A stretch of DNA of 55,059 nt. Origin: Frondihabitans sp. Leaf304 (GTDB taxonomy: Bacteria; Actinomycetota; Actinomycetes; Actinomycetales; Microbacteriaceae). Both the position numbers and the translations under genes were made by a program. Position 1 is the stretch's first letter. Each line of letters starts with the position of its first letter. The DNA lies in the NCBI RefSeq assembly GCF_001423105.1, contig NZ_LMNV01000003.1, forward strand, positions 571,925 through 626,983, given 5' to 3'. The notes beneath the pieces were generated by a model. It ran no database searches. It was not told the origin of the DNA and worked only from the letters and a program-made list of their open reading frames with translations. Shown here piece by piece: positions 50,513 through 55,059 of this stretch.

Positions 50513-51010
50513 CTAAGCAGCAACCGCCAGATACTCGTCCCACACCGCTTGCGGCTGCTCGACCCCGCGCACGACCCATCCGACCCCGTGCGGCGCCTTC
50601 GGCTGCCAGCGCAGCGACCAGCCCATCTCGAGCGGCGTGCGGTTGCTCTTGAGGTTGTTGCAGCGGAGGCAGCAGGCGACGAGGTTCTCCCATGAGTCTT
50701 GCCCACCGCGCGACCGGGGCTGCACGTGGTCGATCGTGGTCGCGGTCTTGCCGCAGTACGCGCAGTGGTGTGAATCTCGCCGCAACACTCCGCGGCGCGA
50801 CACGGGGATCTGCCGGGTGTGCGGCAACCGCACATACCGGGTCAAGACGATCACCGACGGGCGATCGAAGGTGAATGTCGCTCCGAGCACCGGGTGTTCC
50901 GCGTCGGCCGCCAGCACGGTGGCTTTCTGGCTCATGACGAGCACGAGTGCTCTGCGGAACGACACGACGGCGAGGGGCTCGTAGCCGGCATTGAGGACGA
51001 GAGTGCGCAT
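50513..51010 (-). CDS. HNH endonuclease family protein
   Basis: This 165-residue protein is a small, widespread actinobacterial HNH protein: MRTLVLNAGYEPLAVVSFRR at the start, CAYCGKTATTIDHVQPRSRG with the zinc Cys pair and the HNH His, and LVACCLRCNNLKSNRTPLEM completing the metal site. AAAGGGAAG precedes ATG 51010. It is found as a conserved single gene and not linked to restriction genes here; its cell role is unknown, possibly DNA repair. Confidence 0.93.
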   Translation of the reverse strand: MRTLVLNAGYEPLAVVSFRRALVLVMSQKATVLAADAEHPVLGATFTFDRPSVIVLTRYVRLPHTRQIPVSRRGVLRRDSHHCAYCGKTATTIDHVQPRSRGGQDSWENLVACCLRCNNLKSNRTPLEMGWSLRWQPKAPHGVGWVVRGVEQPQAVWDEYLAVAA

Positions 51011-51087
51011 TGCTTCCCTTTCGAAACGGCCTGGACGGCTTCCAGGCATTCGATGCAGACAGCTCGGGGCTTACCGGTCGGGAGACG

Positions 51088-51115
51088 AAAAAAGCACCGT
51101 CGAAAGACGATGCTT
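51088..51115 (-). terminator. Rho-independent terminator upstream of HNH
   Basis: On the minus strand AAGCATCGTC pairs with GACGGTGCTT (one mismatch) around TTTC, and a run of six T follows. It ends transcription coming from the right before it reaches the HNH promoter. The source of that transcript is unclear. Confidence 0.7.
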
Positions 51116-51499
51116 CACACGCGGGCGCTGGGGCGCACACCGAAATGGTGCACGTTCCGGCGGGTGGTCCGTATGGCACGGGTCAGCAACGCACCCATGG
51201 TGCGGGAGGCTGCTGATCGTGACACGGGGATCTCCGTAACGGCTCGTCGAACTGCGTGCGCTCAGATTACGTCACGACGCCCGCGAGACCTAGACCCGCC
51301 AGCAATGCTTAACACGGAGTTCACGACCCCAAAACCCAAGGATCCGCTCCGCCGCCTCACCCCCGTCCCGCTCGTCGCCCCCGCGTCGCTCCCCCGCGCC
51401 CGACTGCAGGTGCACCAGCCCCCACAAACAGCAGCCCCCGCAAACAGCAAGCCCCGCTCCACACGGGAGCGGGGCCAGCGGTAGCAGCAGAGGTGCGGC
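51116..51499. other. Gene-poor stretch before NlpC/P60
   Basis: This stretch holds no supported protein gene. A minus-strand 27-residue frame (51115-51198) ends exactly at the terminator, so a short transcript or small RNA may be made here from a promoter near 51250-51290 (TAATCT as a possible -10). Its function, if any, is unknown. Confidence 0.35.
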
Positions 51500-52450
51500 C
51501 TACTTGATGCCGAGGCGCACGAAATGCACGTCGCTCGTCCAGAGCGGGCGGACGCTGACTGCGCCGCCGGGCTTGGGAGCGTCGAGAATCATGCCGTTGC
51601 CGGCGTAGAACCCGTCGTGCGAGCCGTCGTTGAGCACGACGATGTCGCCGGGCTCGGCGTCGGCCTGCGAGATGATCGTGCCGGCAGCGGACTGCGCGGG
51701 CACCGAGTGGGCCAGCGAGATGCCGTACTGCGCGTACACGTACATGACGAAGCCGGAGCAGTCGAAGCCGGACGGGGTCGCCCCACCGAAGACGTAGGGC
51801 GTGCCGACGTACTGCAAGGCCGTCTGGTAGACGGCCGCGAGGCTGAAGGCGGGGTGGGCGGGCGACGCGAGGTAGTCGGCGGCCGTCTTTCCCGTGTACG
51901 CGGTGCTGGCGGCGAAGGAGGCACGCTCGGCGGTGGCTGCAGTGGCCTGCGTGTCGGTCAGGGTCGACGCGGTCGACGTGGTCGCGGTCTGAACAACCGG
52001 TGCGGCGACGACGGGTGCGGTGGCCGTATAGCTGTCGCGGCTGGTGCTGGCGGCGGTCACGCCGGAGGCGACCGTGGCCGACTGCGACCCTGTGGCGAGC
52101 TCGGAGCTCAAAGCCGAGGTCGAAGCGTCGACAGACGAACCGGCGACCGGGCTGGCGGTCTGGGCGAAGGCCGGAATGGCCATGGTGCCCATGAGTCCGG
52201 CAACGAGAGTGAGGGCGCCGACCGAAACGACTCCGCGCTTGACCGATCCAGCCTTGAAGGAGCGACCTGCAGCACGGTTCCGCGCGGCTGCCTCATCGGC
52301 GGCGCGAGCGGCGCGACGTGTCGTGGGTGCGACGGCGGCGGTGCTCGTGACGGTGTCGATGGGACCGGTGCGGATCGGGTCGGTGCGGGGGGTCGACCGA
52401 CGCGTGGCGACCGAGGTCGTTTGGGTGGTCGTAGTGATGCCAGTGCTCAA
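51500..52450 (-). CDS. NlpC/P60 peptidoglycan hydrolase
   Basis: From TTG 52450 the product is 316 residues: a basic Thr-rich N-terminus, one hydrophobic segment at about 72-96 (VGALTLVAGLMGTMAIPAFA, signal-anchor or signal peptide), a long Ala/Ser/Thr linker, and a C-terminal NlpC/P60 domain with catalytic Cys231 in GFDCSGFVMYVY, His278 in GSHDGFYAGN, and a third polar residue downstream. It cuts gamma-D-Glu to diamino acid bonds in the wall. TTG is preferred because AGGAG precedes it by 11 bases and a structured leader fills the region up to 52640; ATG 52519 has no such site. Confidence 0.9.
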   Translation of the reverse strand: MSTGITTTTQTTSVATRRSTPRTDPIRTGPIDTVTSTAAVAPTTRRAARAADEAAARNRAAGRSFKAGSVKRGVVSVGALTLVAGLMGTMAIPAFAQTASPVAGSSVDASTSALSSELATGSQSATVASGVTAASTSRDSYTATAPVVAAPVVQTATTSTASTLTDTQATAATAERASFAASTAYTGKTAADYLASPAHPAFSLAAVYQTALQYVGTPYVFGGATPSGFDCSGFVMYVYAQYGISLAHSVPAQSAAGTIISQADAEPGDIVVLNDGSHDGFYAGNGMILDAPKPGGAVSVRPLWTSDVHFVRLGIK

Positions 52451-52640
52451 GAGGGGGGCTCTCCTGCGTCTCGACGCTGTTCCGGGCAAAGCGGTGGCTA
52501 CCCGGGTCAGACGACCCATCCGTTCGTTGGATCAACGACTAGCGGCAAGAGATGGGGATCGAGACGTCTTGCCACGGGTCCGGCAACCGGCTTCCTGGTT
52601 GTTTGGACTTGGCGAGCGTACCCGAGTACGACCCCGGTGT
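52451..52640 (-). ncRNA. Structured leader, possible c-di-AMP (ydaO) riboswitch
   Basis: About 190 bases precede the NlpC/P60 TTG start. It contains paired segments such as CCGGG with CCCGG around the GTAGCCACCG region, and CGTCGAGACG near its 3' end. Actinobacterial wall hydrolase genes often carry a ydaO c-di-AMP riboswitch here. I cannot match the ydaO consensus with confidence by eye, so the call rests on position and structure. Confidence 0.35.
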
Positions 52641-52660
52641 CATCCTGAAGGAGGACTTTT

Positions 52661-52678
52661 GTAACGAAAAGGTAAACG
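52661..52678 (-). promoter_or_regulatory. GTAAC/GTAAAC direct repeat, candidate MtrA box
   Basis: GTAACG (52661-52666) and GTAAACG (52672-52678) are spaced 11 bases start to start, upstream of the NlpC/P60 leader. MtrA response regulators bind GTAAC-type direct repeats and control wall hydrolase genes in actinobacteria. The match is by eye. Confidence 0.4.
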
Positions 52679-52691
52679 AACGGGGCGAAAG

Positions 52692-53384
52692 TCAGGCGCT
52701 GAGGTAGATGTGCGCCGCGACGTCGTTAGCCAGCTCGAGCGCCTCGTCGTACCCCTCCACGTGCACGCGAACGTACGATCCCGCCTGAGAGATGGTCGCC
52801 GTCTTGCCGGGCTGTACCCCACTGTCGTGCAGCTGCTGCAAGAACTCCGGCTCGAACTGGACCGGCTCGGCAAGGCGCCGAATCGTTCCTGACTTTCCGC
52901 TGGGATTCTGCGCCGCCACGTCGACGATCGAGATCACGCCGTCCATGAACCGGCCCGCGGGCGAGTCGCCGAGCTCGTCGAGCCCCGGGATCGGGTTGCC
53001 GTACGGCGACTCGGTCGGGTGGTCGAGCATCTCGAGCAGGCGGCGCTCGACCTGCTCGCTCATCACGTGCTCCCAGCGGCAGGCCTCGTCGTGCACGAAG
53101 GCCCAGTCGAGACCGATGACGTCGGCGAGCAGGCGCTCGGCGAGGCGGTGCTTGCGGATCACGTGCGTGGCCTTGGTGCGCCCCTGCGTGGTCAGTTCGA
53201 GGTGGCGGTCGCCGGTGACGACGACCAGGCCGTCGCGCTCCATGCGGGCAACGGTCTGCGAGACCGTCGGGCCGGAGTGGCCGAGTCGCTCCGAGATCCG
53301 CGCGCGAAGGGGAACGATGTTCTCCTCTTCGAGATCGAGGATCGTCCGAAGGTACATCTCTGTGGTGTCGACAAGATCAGTCAA
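52692..53384 (-). CDS. DtxR/IdeR-type metal-dependent regulator
   Basis: The 230-residue product has the DtxR winged helix TEMYLRTILDLEEENIVPLR and LGHSGPTVSQTVARMERDGL, the metal-binding dimer domain with HRLAERLLADVIGL and DEACRWEHVMSEQVERRLL, and a C-terminal SH3-like (FeoA) domain, EFLQQLHDSGVQPGKTATIS. With Fe(II) or Mn(II) it represses metal uptake genes. Length and all three domains match DtxR/IdeR. It is divergent from serC. Confidence 0.92.
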   Translation of the reverse strand: MTDLVDTTEMYLRTILDLEEENIVPLRARISERLGHSGPTVSQTVARMERDGLVVVTGDRHLELTTQGRTKATHVIRKHRLAERLLADVIGLDWAFVHDEACRWEHVMSEQVERRLLEMLDHPTESPYGNPIPGLDELGDSPAGRFMDGVISIVDVAAQNPSGKSGTIRRLAEPVQFEPEFLQQLHDSGVQPGKTATISQAGSYVRVHVEGYDEALELANDVAAHIYLSA

Positions 53385-53469
53385 CGGTGCCTCCCCGATA
53401 ACGCAATTTTCACCAAGACTACTGCTCGCACCTTATGGGCCGGATCACCTGGGCGTCCTCTGATGGTGA

Positions 53470-54642
<1,173 letters not shown>

Positions 54643-54655
54643 AGCCGCACCCCCT

Positions 54656-54739
54656 CCGAATTTGAAGGAGAAACGCCTACCTCGGGCCCAAAACTCAAGG
54701 ATCCGACGGCTCACTCCCACAAATCTCCTTCGAATTCGG
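54656..54739. repeat. 16-bp inverted repeat after serC
   Basis: CCGAATTTGAAGGAGA (54656-54671) and TCTCCTTCGAATTCGG (54724-54739) are inverted copies with one mismatch, 52 bases apart. They lie between serC and the terminator and could form a long stem. Confidence 0.6.
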
Positions 54740-54761
54740 TAGCGCTCCACGTCGAATGCAC

Positions 54762-54799
54762 GAAAACCGCCCCTCGGCCGAAGCTGGGGGGCGGTTTTC
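54762..54799. terminator. Bidirectional Rho-independent terminator
   Basis: GAAAACCGCCCC (54762-54773) pairs with GGGGCGGTTTTC (54788-54799) over 12 bp around a 14-base loop, with A- and T-rich ends that work in both directions, between serC and the convergent acidic gene. Confidence 0.85.
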
Positions 54800-54816
54800 A
54801 TACTCTCGATCAGCGT

Positions 54817-55059
54817 CTAGGAGCGCGCGACGTCGTCATCCTCGTCGTCGCCGTCCGACCCGTCGAGGCCGGCGGCCTCGGCTGCCTCCTCGACGTCGAC
54901 GCCGTCGAACTCACGGCGGAGGCCGTCGCGGGCCTTGCGGGGCGAGTTCTCGTCGTAGTCGTCGTCATCATCGTCAGAGTCGTCATCGTCAGAGTCGTCC
55001 GACTCATCGTCATCGTCGTCGTCCGAGTCGTCTTCGTCCGACTCATCGTCGTCGTCGTC
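54817..55059 (-). CDS. C-terminus of an acidic protein (cut by the window edge), possibly DUF3027
   Basis: The minus-strand frame enters from the right edge and ends at TAG 54817, giving 80 residues. It begins with a long Asp/Ser/Glu run, then YDENSPRKARDGLRREFDGV, DVEEAAEAAGLDG and an acidic end DDEDDDVARS. A neighbouring frame rich in Thr is a shadow of the repetitive GAC/GAT codons. DUF3027 proteins next to serC in Microbacteriaceae have such tails, but the domain itself lies outside the window. Confidence 0.65.
   Translation of the reverse strand, partial: DDDDDESDEDDSDDDDDDESDDSDDDDSDDDDDDYDENSPRKARDGLRREFDGVDVEEAAEAAGLDGSDGDDEDDDVARS

Noticed and set aside
51115-51198. 27-residue minus-strand peptide ending at the terminator
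   Set aside because: It has no ribosome-binding site and the composition is uninformative; mentioned only as part of a possible transcript.
54810-55046. Thr/Met/Arg-rich frame at the right edge
   Set aside because: It is a shadow of the Asp-rich GAC/GAT repeat codons of the gene ending at 54817.

Overview
The window is high-GC DNA (about two-thirds G+C by eye) from an actinobacterium. Most genes end codons in G or C, several promoters look leaderless, and the right end carries a DtxR-type regulator next to serC, an NlpC/P60 cell-wall hydrolase with an Ala/Thr-rich linker, and a small HNH endonuclease. This grouping, and the many small membrane, LysM and DUF2510-type proteins, fit Microbacteriaceae best. 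The genus cannot be told from this sequence. No integrase, transposase, CRISPR array or prophage gene was seen.

Layout. 0.2-6 kb: a glycosyltransferase, an SRPBCC protein and a tightly overlapping minus-strand run (small protein, NodS-like methyltransferase, acyl-CoA dehydrogenase-like protein, PIG-L deacetylase) that looks like an uncharacterised amino-sugar modification pathway. 6-10 kb: Hsp20, a frameshifted small gene, a 14-TM exporter coupled to an HSL-type esterase, and a HAD hydrolase. 10-23 kb: accessory genes in short divergent regulator/target pairs, including a nucleotidyltransferase, TetR with an NAD-binding protein, a YezG-like immunity protein, a LysM lipoprotein, a wHTH/membrane pair, LysR with an EamA exporter, and a CynX/NimT-type transporter. 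One gene is frameshifted at a run of eight G. 23-29 kb: a DUF2510/membrane/SPFH trio, a PadR/membrane pair, a TetR/hydrolase pair with a concentric 41-bp palindrome, and a HicAB toxin-antitoxin module.

29-45 kb is metabolic: molybdate ABC transporter modABC, a GH32/68-like hydrolase behind a short coupled leader ORF, a mannonate dehydratase-like enolase, a thioredoxin/DUF4395 pair, three exporters or permeases with TetR partners, a short-chain dehydrogenase, and a LysR gene divergent from mesX-mesD, a folate-independent methionine synthase system.

45.5-50.1 kb is the most unusual part. Two divergent three-gene operons, each with 1-4 base overlaps or gaps, use less biased codons and match few families I know. 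One encodes an Abi_C/HEPN-like protein with an R-x6-H motif and a partner with a terminal zinc ribbon. The block ends at a tRNA-Arg(CCT) gene, a common island insertion point, so an undescribed defence module is a reasonable working idea. 50.2-55 kb returns to conserved chromosome: tRNA-Arg, HNH, NlpC/P60 with a structured leader, DtxR, serC and the acidic tail of a cut-off gene.
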